A DNA stretch of 64,000 bases from Odobenus rosmarus divergens (taxonomy: Eukaryota > Chordata > Mammalia > Carnivora > Odobenidae), in contig NW_004451409.1 of assembly GCF_000321225.1 (NCBI RefSeq), forward strand, positions 378,352-442,351, given 5' to 3'. Positions within the stretch are counted from its first letter, which is position 1, and every line of letters starts with the position of its first letter. The notes under the pieces are model-generated. The model did not search any database. It saw only the letters and a program-made list of their open reading frames with translations, and was not told the DNA's origin. A program made the position numbers and the translations under genes. Of the stretch, positions 1 through 11,548 are shown in pieces.

Positions 1-1640
1 CATTTTTGAACAAATTTTTGTTAGTAGGTTCTCTCTAAGACAGACTCCTTTTTTGTTGATTCATTTATTCAACTAAAATTTATTGTGTATATATATGCAC
101 ACAGTAAATGGTAGTAGCAGATACATATGTGCATTTTCATAAATATATGTGTGTCAAACAGTTTGTTGCCTCCCCCAAATGGCACCTCTTCATCCTTCTT
201 CCTTGCTATTAGAATCAAGCTTCAGTTCAGGTATCAAGGTATGCCTTCAATGCAGAGAAAGTAGACCTGGCCCTTGGTCTAGATGAGAAGTTCTGAACAT
301 TGAGATAAAAGAGGAACTCTGATGGAAGAAGGAAAGCCTCTGGGGAATACTTTCCTCTCTCATACTGAGGCAGGCATGGGAGGAGTTTCTTGTCTTTGAC
401 CTGATGTCCAGATCTGCTGTAGCTATCTTGCTGTCATAAGGACAAAACCAAGTAAATCACTGAGACACTGATTCAGAGCCATTGTTAAACCACAAAACCA
501 ATGTCAGAAGTGGCCCTAATTCCTGATATAGGGAAAAAGAAAGTCCTCTTATTTCACACATGACTAGTAAAGCAGTTTCTTAAAGCCTAAAAGTATTTCT
601 AACTGATATAGCTCTTCTCCATTTGAAATAAAATCTCACCTTTTGTTAAACAATTTCAGGTTTCAGTGAGCGTGAGGAAGAGCATTTTAGAGGGCTAGGG
701 ACTTTCCCTGGGGCCGTGATGTCACATCACATAAGCACTGTGTCTTTTATGACTTCTCTAAGGTCATTTATCTTATTATTGCATCTGCCTATTCTCTGCA
801 TATATTTAGTGAGCCTAGGTCTTAAACCGGGTAGTATGGAGAAGAACTCTCAGAGAAGTGGTAACTCTCTGCAAACAACGATGTGAAAAAAGACAAGGTA
901 ATAAACAAAGCCAAGTTCTGCAAACAGTGAGTAAAGGCCACATACCCAAGACCTCCAGAGCTGTCTGTGCACAGCTCATACAGGGAAGAGAATCAATTGT
1001 ATTTAACTCTATTCATCCCCATCTGAACAGAAGCAGCTGATCATGATGAACAGCATCATTCCCAAGCACAAAGAACTCACACAGTGCTCATTCTGAAATG
1101 TTCAAAAAACAAGGTGAGTGCATATTAGAGAATTTACTGAACATTGGCTTCCAAGCCAAATGATCCTCCTCCCAGAGCTGTGTTCCAGCTTGCTGCTACT
1201 TTAAACAAAATTTTAAATGTGGATAAAATATGTCACAGCAAAAGCTGTAAAGCTTTAATAAATCACTCAGAAAGCACAATTCATAAAAATTTGCTTACAT
1301 GAGCATTATGTTAGTAATTTAGCTGTGGATCTTCTTGACAGGTAGACACTATTGGATGCATGATTCAAAGAAGAAAAATAAAGACTTACTCTGATACTAA
1401 CCAAGTGTGCTCAGAAATTAGCAGAATAGCAAGATGCACTAGCAGCACAGTTACCACAGGGGAACCAACTCCAATGATGCCTATTAATATACATTGTCTG
1501 AATCATCAGCCATGAGAACAATGGTTCCCACTGAATAGACTCTATCATGTCTTAGCACAAATTAGTAAGAAAAAATTGCTTCCTATATAGGGTATACTTG
1601 ATATATGCGAAAATCTAAGATCATGAGATAAGTGTTTGAA
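1..1640. other. Unique-looking AT-rich DNA, no gene seen
   Basis: I see no recognisable gene, repeat or RNA here. The only open frame starting with ATG is about 60 codons (858-1040), has no family resemblance and no splice or promoter context, and is expected by chance. CpG is scarce, as in bulk mammalian DNA. Confidence 0.6.
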
Positions 1641-1654
1641 AAAGGATAAACTGA

Positions 1655-1740
1655 AGACCTGGTTCTTCCATTTACTATTGTATGTCACTGTGAGAATGGC
1701 TTTACTGATCTGAGCTTCCGTTTCCTCATTTGATATCCTG
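1655..1740 (+). mobile_element. MIR SINE fragment (weak)
   Basis: The stretch resembles the MIR core, reading through a degraded 'gtgtgacct..tcactt' block into GAGCTTCCGTTTCCTCATTT, the counterpart of the MIR 'cctcagtttcctcatctg' core. It is old and poorly preserved, and no flanking duplication is visible. Confidence 0.5.
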
Positions 1741-1779
1741 CTGCATTTAATAACAATTTGAAATTATCTAATTTATTTG

Positions 1780-1925
1780 TGCTTTTGTCCATCTCCCTCA
1801 GTAGAATATAAGCTGCAAATAGAAGGATAATGCCTGTCTCGGGTCTCTACAGGATCCCTATCACCTAGCACAGGGCTTGGACCTATTATAGATACTCAAT
1901 AAAAATACTGAACAGTTAAATAAAA
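1780..1925 (+). mobile_element. L2 LINE 3' end fragment
   Basis: The order of blocks matches the mammalian L2 3' end: a 'gaatataagctgcaaat..ggataatgcctgtct' block, 'cctatcacctagcacagggc', then 'actcaataaaaatactgaa'. This is a fossil, non-coding 3' fragment that directly follows a probable MIR piece. Confidence 0.65.
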
Positions 1926-2192
1926 CCTTATAAATACAACCAAGTTCCTAAGATTGTTTTAAGAACTAAATGAGACACTATGCTTCCAGCTGTTTTGCAA
2001 ACTGTAGAGTATTATAAAAAGTAATATTAAAAAGACAATGGTCTCAATCAAGTTATCCTGAATTTACAAAAAGTAAAGCTATGTTATACATAACTAATAT
2101 CATTGAGTCACTCAACTTCTTGATGCCACAGATGGACATTCTAAAATGGAGATAGCCTACTGCATCTTAATTTGAGAATAAAATAAAATAAT

Positions 2193-2410
2193 GTATGGTA
2201 GACTAAATAATGGCCCCCAAAGTCCTAGTCTCTGGAATCTGTGAATTTTAACTTAGATGACAAAGAGATTTTACAGATATTATCAGGTTAAGGATCTTGA
2301 AATAGGGTGATTATCCTAATTATCCAAGTGGGCTCAATGTAATCACAAAAGTACTAAGGGGGACATAAGAGGTCCCAGAGTTAGCGGAGAAGGTGATGTG
2401 ATGGTAGAAG
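2193..2410 (+). mobile_element. MaLR (MLT1-type) LTR, 5' portion
   Basis: The sequence runs 'ggtagactaaataatggccc', '..cctagtctctggaatctgtgaat', 'ttaaggatcttgaaataggg', 'ccaagtgggctcaatgtaatc', and 'gagaaggtgatgtgatgg'. This is the order of the left half of a MaLR (MLT1-like) LTR. The 3' half is missing and L2-like sequence follows. The subfamily is uncertain. No internal retroviral genes are present. Confidence 0.65.
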
Positions 2411-2429
2411 CAATCTTTATTCTAAAATC

Positions 2430-3320
2430 ACTCATTACCTTCCTCTCAAGTTTTTCTCCCTCCCCTCCTCTAGTTGACATCATCACGCATTTGTGCCTTC
2501 ATGTTAGAGACCTTGACCCCTTTCCCTCTGGCACCATCCTTATCTAGTCAGGCACCAGCTCCTGTCAGTTTCACCTTTTAAATCTTTCTAATTTTCTTCA
2601 TCTCAGCCATTACTCTGTCAGTTCAGACCTTCAGTCTCTTCACGAGCTCTTCTGAAAGCTTCTTAGGTAATCCTCCTAACTTTAAACAAACAACCTTGTA
2701 TTCCCTTTTCGTCACAGGGACACATCCCTGTTTGAGGGTATCAAATATCATTCTAGCATTGTGGATACAATGGTGAGCAAGACAGTCAAATTCTCTACCT
2801 CTGTGTTAGCTGAAGTAAAAACTAAGCTTTTTGGAATCACATACCAGGCACTTCCTGATCTGAATCATCCATCTTCTAGCCTTAGCTCCTTCCACTCTTC
2901 TGTTCACGCCCCATGCTGCTCACTTAAACATTTAAACATTTTATTCTTTCTCACAATATTTTGCCTTGGGACATGCTATTCCCTCTTCCTGGCATTTTCA
3001 TTTACAACTAGCCCATTCTAGTACCTGATCAATGTCTGCTCATTCTTCAAGACACAATTCAAATGTCATGTCTTCAGTGCAGCTTTTCTCAGAGGCAGTC
3101 ATTCTTCCATGTGTTCATGGCACTCTGGACCTGCCTCTATTATAGCACTGGTCACGCTGTCCTATAATTGTGGGTATGGACATATCTGTCTTAGCCCATT
3201 TGACAGTGAGCTCTTCCAGAGGAGACTTCATTATCCTTGTATCTGAGCAGAATCTAGCACACTGTTTGTTATATAGTAGACCATAATACTTATATGTGGT
3301 ATTGAATAAATAAACAGAAG
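2430..3320 (+). mobile_element. L2 LINE, 3' portion
   Basis: Blocks typical of the L2 3' half occur in order: a 'cttcctgatctgaatcatcc' region, a pyrimidine-rich 'tccactcttctgttcacgcc' block, 'ttcttcaagacacaattcaa', and 'ttgtatctgagcagaatcta' ending at 'attgaataaataaa'. The orientation is plus. The first part (2430-2800) is more degraded and could include other sequence. Short open frames here are chance frames in the fossil. Confidence 0.65.
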
Positions 3321-3508
3321 AGTAAAGCAAGTATATATTTTATCTCTCTTATTTCTAACTTGGAAACAAAAGATAACCATTCAGAAACAAGAAAGCATAA
3401 ACACTGGGTCTCTTGATTCTTTAGCGTGAAATTTCTGCCAATTTTTTCCTTAAGGGAACGGCAGAACTGAATTTTAACAATTTAATGTTTTTAAAAAGGC
3501 TTATTTTA

Positions 3509-3730
3509 AGAAACAAACTCTTAACTATAGAGAACAAACTGATAGTTACCAGAAGGGAGGTGGATGGGGGGATGGGTGACAGAGGTGATGGGGATTAAGG
3601 AGTGGATTTGTTGTGGTGAGCACTGGGTGTTGTATGGAAGTGTTGAATCACTATATTATATACCAGGAGCTAATATTACACTGTATGTTAACTAACTAGA
3701 ATTTAAGTAAAAACTTTTGAAAAGTAAAAT
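3509..3730 (+). mobile_element. L1 3' end (carnivore type), 5'-truncated, with 16-bp TSD
   Basis: The stretch is a carnivore L1 3' end: 'cttaactatagagaacaaac', a G-rich run around 3553-3580, 'ggtgagcactgggtgttgta', and a tail ending 'gaatttaagtaaaaac'. It is flanked by a perfect 16-bp direct repeat, AAAAAGGCTTATTTTA, at 3493-3508 and 3731-3746. That marks a 5'-truncated target-primed insertion of about 220 bp. Confidence 0.88.
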
Positions 3731-3777
3731 AAAAAGGCTTATTTTATCAACTGAGTAAGTAAATGTACATTTCTTTG

Positions 3778-3887
3778 GGGGGGAATTTTATTTAAATTCA
3801 ATTAATTAACATATAATGTGTTATTTGTTTCAGGGGTACAGGTCTGTGATTCATCAGTCTTATATAATACCCAGTGCTCATTACAAC
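3778..3887 (-). mobile_element. L1 3' end, minus strand, short truncated copy
   Basis: Read on the minus strand this is again a carnivore L1 3' end: 'atgagcactgggtattata', 'gatgaatcacagacc', then 'ttaattgaatttaaat'. The flanks ACATTTCTTTG (3767-3777) and ACATGTCTTTG (3888-3898) match at 10 of 11 positions and look like the target-site duplication. It lies 47 bp from an L1 3' end of the opposite strand. Confidence 0.8.
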
Positions 3888-4039
3888 ACATGTCTTTGTA
3901 TCATGCACCATAAAGCAACAAATTGAAAATGGAAGACCAAAAGTGTCTTTCAAAATGATAAAGGCCAGTAGCATAGTGACATACGTGCTGGCCTTATGCA
4001 ATCCTTCCTTTGCCCTAGAAAGTTGGAAGTAGCCGGACA

Positions 4040-4090
4040 TGGCACTTTTCTTCTCTGAGACTCAGATTCATCATCTGTAAACTGAGCAGA
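4040..4090 (+). mobile_element. MIR core remnant (weak)
   Basis: A short block, 'tctgagactcagattcatca' followed by 'tctgtaaactgagca', resembles the MIR core. Flanking sequence is not recognisable as MIR. Confidence 0.35.
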
Positions 4091-4099
4091 ACAGCTCTG

Positions 4100-5198
4100 G
4101 CCCCTTCTAGTCTGATAATCAATGACACTATAATACACCATAGAATTGCCAGAAATGCCACCAATGCATAAAAATGAATACAAAAGCTACAGACAAGAGG
4201 AAGTCACAAAGGGGCATCCTCGACTAAAGCAAACATGACTACACAGAAGCAAGAAGACCAGGGTAAGATAATTTGAATTATGCCAAGGGATTCTGGCTAA
4301 AATGCCAACAAATACATGCAATTATTCTAAGTGTGCACAAGAGAAAAGAGACAAAATGAGATTGTTGAAGCTTTAAAATGTCTTAAGAAATGTGAATCTC
4401 ACAGGGCTCAATCAAATGACACAGAAAGGCAAAAGCATTTAATGACTTGGAGGCAAGGGTTTAAAAGGGCCTACTTATATCACAACATCTCCCCCTTCCT
4501 TTTCAATTTGACAAAACAGATAATCACAAAATGTTCCAGTTATGTATAGTCTCTAAGATTTGCTTAAAGTAATGCACTTTTTTTTTTTTAAGCCAAAGCT
4601 TGGGCTCTTTCTCTTCACCAATGTCTATGAAGGTGAGTGGGGATAAGAATATCACAGGCAGAGTACAACTTATCAAGCTAGATAGATTTACCAATCTCAA
4701 GAATTAGTTGCACATCTAAATATTTCTAGGCCAAATGTTCTAGCCTGCAGAGGTACATCATTTTGAGTTTCCGCCCTTCATCTCCCAAATGCCATGCTCC
4801 GTGTCCTGACAGCTGCTGTGTTTTGCCACTCTGTTGGTTTCTAAGCTGCTCTCTTTGCATGTGACCGGCTGATCTGAGAAGAGGGAGAACAGATAAAAGA
4901 TGAAGAGAGCACTAGAGCAGAGCACAACAGCTGCCAGAGGAAAGACGAGTCACAGCTAGGTATGTAAAAGCAGACACTAGAGATGGAAAACTTTTGGAAG
5001 GGACTTCTATGCAAATGAAGATTAGAAACATGTGGAAGGTCAACGAACAGGGGAATCGAGCACAAAACTGCAAATCCACTTTCACAAATTCTGTGTTCTC
5101 ATCATATTTTTAAAAAGGTAATTTCATTCCACTTCAGAAGGGAATGATTACTTAAAAGCGTCAAAACCGTGTTTTTCAAGGAACAGTGTATTGAATTT
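4100..5198. other. No recognisable feature
   Basis: This is unique-looking sequence. Several open frames of 70-77 codons cross it on both strands, but none has family resemblance or splice context. A short T run near 4580 is the only low-complexity sequence. Confidence 0.55.
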
Positions 5199-5212
5199 TA
5201 AAGGAGTCTTTT

Positions 5213-8200
5213 TTTCAGCTTTAGAGAAGTAAAATCAACAAACTGTAATATATTTAAAGGATACAATTAATGATTTGATATATTTATATACATTGTGAAA
5301 GAATTCCCACCATTGAGTTGACTAACACGTTCATCACCCATTTTGTTTTGTCTTTTCATTTGTTTTGTTTTCTTTGTTTGGGTTTTTATTTTTGTTTGAG
5401 TTGTATGAGTTCCATATCCGTTTTACATATTAACCCATTATTGGAGAGTTTGTGAATATTCTCCCATTCTGTAGGTTGCCTTTTCATTCTATTGACTGTT
5501 TCCTTTGCTGTGCAGAAGATTTTTAGTTTGATGTAGACCCGCTTGTTCATTTTGCTTTTGTTGCCTTTGCTTTTAGTGTCAAATCCAAAAAGTGATTTCC
5601 AAGATCAATGTCAAGAAGCTTAGTCCTTATGATTTCTTCTAGGAGTTTTACAGTCTCAGGTTTTATGTTCAGTCTTGGATCCATTTTGAGCTGATTGTTA
5701 CATATGGTGTAAGATTCATTTTCATTCTTTTGCATGTGAATATCCACTTATCCCAACATTTATTGAAGAGATTGCCCTTTCCTCATTGTATATTCTTGGC
5801 TGCTTCATAAAAACTTAATTGACTTTATGCCCGGGTTTATTTATCAGTCCTCTAATCTGTTCCATTGATCTATGTGTCTGTTTTATGCTAGTGCCATACT
5901 GTTTTGATTACTATAATTTTGTGATATAATTTGAAATCAAAAAGTGTGATGCCTCCAACTTTGTTCATCTTTCTCAATATTGCCTCAGGGTCTTCTGTGG
6001 TGCCATAAGAATTTTAGGGCTTTTTTTTTTTTAAAGATTTCACTTATTTATTTGACAGAGAAACACAGCAAGAGAGGAAACACAAGCAGGGGGAATGGGA
6101 GAGGGAGAAGCAGGCTTCCCGCCGAGCAGGGAGCCCGATGTGGTGCTCGATCCCAGGACCCTGGGGATCATGACCTGAGCCAAAGGCAGGTGCTTAATGA
6201 CTGAGCCACCCAGGCACTCCTAGGGCTGTTTTTTAATTTCTGTTGAAAATGTCATTGGAATTTGATAGAGATTACATTAAAACTACATCTTTTTATATTG
6301 TCTACACATTAAAAAATTATTGTAACAATTGTTATTTTCAATACTTTTTTCTTTTAATCTTTATACTGGTGTTGTAAGTGATTTACCCACCATCATTATA
6401 ATAGTAGAGAATCATGAATTTAGCTATATGTTTGCCTTTACCTATGAATTTCATATTTTCATATATTTTCAATGTTATTAACATCCTTTCATTTAAGTTT
6501 GGAAAACTTTCCATAACATTTCTTATAAGGCTGGTCTACTTATGATGAACTTCAGATTTTGTTCATCTGGAAAAACTCTATCTTCCTTTAATCCTGCCAG
6601 ATGGAGTGTTCTTGGTTGGCATTTTTTTTCCAACACTTAGAATATATCATCCCACTCCTTTCTGGTCTGCAAAGTCTCTGCTGAAATATCCACCATAGTC
6701 TTGTAAGGGGTTCCTTTGTATGTAACAAGTTTTTCTCTTATTGCTTTTGAATTTTCCTCCTTCTCTTTAACTTTTGACAATTAATTATAATGTGTTTCAG
6801 TGTGGGTCTCCTTAGATTCATTGTATTTGATAGTCTTTAGGTTTCTTGGATCTGGATATTTGTTTCTTTCCCCAGGTTACAAAAATTTTCAGCCATCATT
6901 CAGCTTTAACTAAGCTTTCTGTCCCTTTTTCTCTCTTTTTTCCCCTTCTGCAACTCCTATAATGTATATATTTTTCTGTTTGATGATGTCTTCCCTTAAG
7001 TCCCTTAAGCTATCTTCACACTTTTCCTTTTTTCTCCTCTGATTAATAAATTTCATGCCCTATCTTCAAGTTAATTGATCTCTTCTTGCATGTGATCTAG
7101 TCTGCTATTGAATGATTCCATTGAATTTTTCAGTGCAGTTACTGTATCCTTCAGTTTCATGATTTTTCTTTTGTAACTTTAAAATATTTTATATTTTATA
7201 TCGCTTGGTTGCAATTATCAATTTGTTCATGCACTGCTTTCTTAACTTGGGTGAGCATCTTTAGGATCATTAAATTGAACTTTCTAATGGGTAAATTACT
7301 TATCTTGAATTCCTGAAGATCAGTTTCTAGAGATTTATCTTGTTCTTTTGTTTGGACCATATTTCCCTGTTTCTTCATTTTCCTTAACTCTCTCTGTTGC
7401 TTTCTGCACATTAGATGAGATAGTCATCTCTCCCAGTCTTGACAGAGTAATAGAGTGGTCTCATCTTGGAAATGAACCTAGTCAGCCCCAGCTCTTGGTT
7501 GTTTTAAACCATTGTGATTGTCTAAGCCACATCTTGGTTCTTACTGGTCCCTGGTAGTTGATGATGTGCAAACACCCATCAGTGTCTCAAAGGATAGGTT
7601 CGTAGTCAGTACCTTAGATGTAAACTAGGGTACTGATTAAAAACCAGACCCCACAGGCAGTACCTGGAAAAGTATGTAGTTAAGCCTACTGGGAGATAGA
7701 AACTGGAAGATGGGCATTTTTACCTGTACTGAGGCTGCAGGTATATAACAGGGGCATATATAAACATTTAAAAAGTGTTTCTTTGTTTGCTACAATCCTG
7801 TGGGACTCATGAATGCAAGCCCAGTTAGCTATCAGAGCCAGGCAGTCTGGAGGCCTATCCCTTCAGTGGCAACTGCAAAAAAATCCCAAACAAACAAACA
7901 AAAATAACAACAATGAAAACAAAAAATGGGGCACTTGACATGTGTACAAGCTCCTTTCAGAGAGATGCTGGTGACCCAGTTTTCATTTTGGGATAAGGTA
8001 AAAGGAGAAAGTGAGGGAAAGAGCCACCAGCTCACCTGGATTCAGTGGAAGACCACAGCTAGATGTGAGTTAATTAGAAGACAGACCCTCAGTTAGCAGC
8101 TCATAAAGTCAAACCTCTTCCAGGGAGAGATGGAGCATTTTTGCCTGATCCCATTGCACTGAGCTGGGGGTGGGAGGGTGTGGGGGGGAGAGAGTCTTAG

Positions 8201-8639
8201 GGAAGGGGAGTAGAAGAGGCAAGTGTTCATGCAACCATTAAGTACTGCTTCTTTGCTATTGTCCTATGGATCTTGTGAATTCAAGCCCTATTGGCTTTCA
8301 GAACTGTGGGTTTGTGGGGCTTGGCGCTCAGGTAGGAGCCTTAAAAGTTGGAGTGCTAGAAGAGTAGCTCAAATCCTTCACTCCTCCGGCATAAGCTGAC
8401 ACTATGTGCATTCCCCACCTATTGTAGATCACTGTACTGTGAGTACAGTTTCTGGCAAAAGTGTGTATCAGTCTCCCATTCTGATAAGTATATTTTCTCT
8501 TTCACCCAAGTATAGGAGTCACTCAACTATTTTCTGAATTTCTCTCAGAAGGAATTGCTCTTTATGTAGCTGTACAATTGGTGTGCCTTTGGAAGGAGGG
8601 AAGTCCATGAGCCTTCTATGTCACTATCTTGTTCCTTCC
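5213..8639 (-). mobile_element. L1 LINE with both ends but a large ORF2 deletion
   Basis: On the minus strand the element runs from its 5' end near 8639 (the + strand reads 'cactatcttgttccttcct', the complement of an L1 start) through 5'UTR, an ORF1 region (about 7600-6500), the ORF1/ORF2 spacer (about 6500-6310), then straight into the last part of ORF2 (about 6300-5340) and the 3'UTR to about 5213. Most of ORF2, including endonuclease and most of the reverse transcriptase, is absent. A Can-SINE interrupts it at 6021-6220. The flanks TAAAGGAGTCTTTT (5199) and TAAAGGAAACTTTT (8640) look like a target-site duplication with two differences. The total is about 3.2 kb without the SINE. All frames are broken. 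Confidence 0.82.
6021..6220 (-). mobile_element. Can-SINE, full length, inside L1
   Basis: The + strand reads T-rich tail, AAAGATTTCACTTATTTATT, a GA-rich block, 'cccgatgtggtgctcgatcc', 'gatcatgacctgagccaaag', then 'ctgagccacccaggcactcc', so the tRNA-related head is on the right and the element is on the minus strand. TAGGGC at 6015-6020 is repeated at 6221-6226 as a short target-site duplication. It lies inside the ORF2 remnant of the minus-strand L1, so it is younger than that L1. Confidence 0.93.
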
Positions 8640-9790
8640 TAAAGGAAACTTTTAATGTCTTCAATAGAATATATAAAGTTTGACTGATAAAATTAAGCTA
8701 AGTCAAGAACCAAAATAGTTGTAAATAATGTGCTTTAATTGGTTAAAAGGGCATTGAAAAGTATTTGGCCCCCTCTGCTTTCATTGGGTCTTTATGGAGG
8801 CAAAATTCTTATTCTTAAAAGGTAACAATACAGAATAAAATGAAAATAGTTGGTTGAGATGACAATAAAGTTATTCATACTAATATTTTCAGAGCAAATG
8901 AGAATAATAATCTGTTAACATTATAAGCAAAATTTTAAAAGAAGAGGATGGATACTTTCAGAAAACAAATCTATACAAAAGAGTCCAAACAAGCATTCCA
9001 TGTGTTTTTGAAATATGAAATACTGAGTATTTTTTAAGGTCTTCGGAGACCACCTTATCCAAAACAAATACCAACTTCTTATAACATATTTGAGATAATG
9101 TTTCAAGCAATAGAAGATAATACACATATTTTCAATCACTATGTATATTTATCCTGTTTACCACTATATATATTTACGTACTATATATATTAACCCCACT
9201 TGGTTAGAATCTCATTTTCCAAGCACATCTAATGTATAGTATGCCTGAGTGAGCCACTGTGTCCATGGGGCCCCTGGAGGACCATCTTGCACTCTCTCTT
9301 AACTTCAGTCATTAGCCTAATATTTGATTCGTTTCATAGGAACCCTCATTCTATTCTTTCTCTGCTGGCACACCCTAGTTCTCAACTAGAAATGAGGATC
9401 TTACCTGGATTTCTCTCTCATTTGCCTAGCATCCCGATGGCTGGATACTGCTCCTGTGTCCATGATGTCTGCCATGAATAAATCTTGAATAATCCTGCCA
9501 GACTTCACACCAGAACCTCACTCTGCCAAATCCTGCTCTACAGAGTCTCCCACTCAATGAGCTCCCTGGCTACATTGGCAGTTTGACAGATGTTGGCCTC
9601 TACCTGGTTATCTTGTACTCTTATAACCAAGTCAATTTCTGAGATAAATCCAATCTTAGTTCTATCCCCATCTTGACCACTGAAAGCTTCCTCTTATCCA
9701 AAATTAGCCCCAATGTGAGAGACGTATACTTTAATTAAAAATTAAATTTATGCTCTCCATGGCCCATGCCCCCCCTGCTACTTGTCTTTC
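8640..9790. other. No recognisable feature
   Basis: This is unique-looking AT-rich sequence between an L1 and a short tandem repeat. Open frames up to about 72 codons show no family resemblance. Confidence 0.5.
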
Positions 9791-9842
9791 TTCTGGGTTC
9801 ATTATTTCAACTCTTATTTCTGGATTCATTATTTCAACTCTC
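9791..9842. repeat. Two-copy 27-bp tandem repeat
   Basis: A 27-bp unit beginning TTCTGGGTTCATTATTTCAA at 9791 is followed at 9818 by a second unit beginning TTCTGGATTCATTATTTCAA, with one difference over the shared 24 bp. The period is a multiple of three, which makes the minus-strand open frame here appear internally repetitive. Confidence 0.85.
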
Positions 9843-10557
9843 TCCCCTGAAGAAAAGGGAGCTTGTTTATAAAAATTTGCATAAACATCCCTAGGTGATG
9901 GTTGTGCAGAAGAAAAGAAGCGTTTTAACCCTGATCCAAATTTTCTTGAGGCAACTGGAGAGTGAATTAACTGGGACAATCTCAAGGAGCCACTGTAGCC
10001 TCTCTCACATAAGTGGTCCACACATGTAGCAGCTGGACTAGCTCAGACCACTGAGGCAATTCATTCATACAGCTGGACTTAGGCTGCACAATTAACTTCT
10101 CTCTTAAAACTATTGGTTGCTCCCAATACCTCCTGATGTGAGAGGCCAGTTCAACCTGTGTCCACACCTAACCTAACCCAACCAATAGAGACTCACTTTC
10201 CCTACCACTTCAAGGTTCAGATGAAGCACTCATCATGGGACATGTAATCTGACTTTTCCAATGGCTGCTCACTGGGGTTGGCTAATACAATCTATAAGGA
10301 CAGAGTAGTTAATGCCCTGGAGGAAATACATAACCAATGAGAAACAGGAGATGACAAGGAGATTTAAGATAAATTCATTTCCCTTCCTCTCTTTCAATTC
10401 CAATGAACTTTTCTAGGACAGATTGATTCCCAGATAACCTATCTAGAAATGTCCTGTAACTAAACCACTGCCCATGTTATGTATAAATGCTTCGAAATCC
10501 TTTAGAATACTGTAGGGAAAGCGTTTTTAAAAATTGGCTTATCCATTACCTGAGCTC
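9843..10557. other. No recognisable feature
   Basis: Unique-looking sequence. The minus-strand open frames of 96 and 61 codons (9731-10167) overlap the 27-bp tandem repeat and have no recognisable domain. I see no splice-site arrangement that would make them exons. Confidence 0.5.
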
Positions 10558-10597
10558 TTAAGACTTTCTTTTTTTTTTTTTTTTTAAGACTTTCTTA
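10558..10597 (-). mobile_element. Poly(T) tract flanked by a direct repeat (tail-only insertion?)
   Basis: TTAAGACTTTCTT at 10558-10570 is repeated at 10584-10596, and between the two lies only T. This is the pattern left when a retrotransposition event inserts little more than a poly(A) tail on the minus strand. Slippage cannot by itself make the second copy of the non-T flank. Confidence 0.6.
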
Positions 10598-11375
10598 CAG
10601 CTAAAACACTAGGATTTATCTGCAGGGTTGCAGAGAGATAATCCTGCTTTAAATAGTCTGAAACAAAAACAAACAAAACCAGCTAATTGATATTATACTC
10701 AATATTAAAATCTATTTTTCCCCATTTCTTTCCCTTTTCTCTTCCTGCCCACACTATGCTTTTATTTTATGAGCTCCTGTTTCCTGGATTTAGTCAAAAA
10801 CAATTCAACTCTAAATATTGAATTTAGAAAGACTTTTTCTTAGATTAAAAGTCATATACTTTTTAAAAAATATCTGTTTATTTTGGAAAATATATTGGAA
10901 ACCATGCTGTTGAGCTTCCATTTTCTCTGGTGTTTTGGTTCAATATTCTTTTATCATAAAACATAAAACTTAGAAAAATAAACCAACATTTAAAAATTTA
11001 CTGATGTATGTTTAAAGCCAATAAATTGCTTTGTTAATAACAAACAACAACAATAACATGAGTTGTAATCAGCTCAGTAACACAATAGCTTGTTATTTGC
11101 TCTCCTTCCTCCCCTGCCCCACTTTCCTTCACTCTTGCTACCCTGGGATTGCAGGCCTAAGTAAAGCATGAATGTGAAAATTTTGCCTCATATGCTTCTT
11201 TCAAGGGAACTTGGACTAAGACGTAGCATATTCATATTAATTAATAATCATGACTCTTGCCTCGTGAGTCTCCAGAGAAGAGCAGAGTCATATACGCAAT
11301 CTGAGGTCTTATTACTTTTAAGCTTATGATTAGAAATCTCTCTGGTAGGGATGGCTGTTCACTATTAGCACTAAC
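10598..11375. other. No recognisable feature
   Basis: Unique-looking AT-rich sequence. I recognise no gene or repeat family. Confidence 0.5.
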
Positions 11376-11548
11376 CACTCTGCCCCTCTCCACCATCTGC
11401 TTGTCTCTCCCACTTTCTCTCTCTCTCTTCCTGTCTGCCTCACCTCCTACTTTGGTTCTATCTCCCTCTCTCTCTTTCTTTACACCCCCTCTTTGTCTCC
11501 CTTCCTCCCTCTATCTCCTGTCTACCCCTCTCTCTCTCTTTCTCTACC
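11376..11548. repeat. Pyrimidine-rich (CT) low-complexity tract
   Basis: About 170 bp is dominated by CTCTCT, CCCTC and TTTCT blocks with hardly any purine on the + strand. An 87-codon open frame across it (11326-11589) is Leu/Ser/Pro-rich only because of this composition. Confidence 0.85.
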
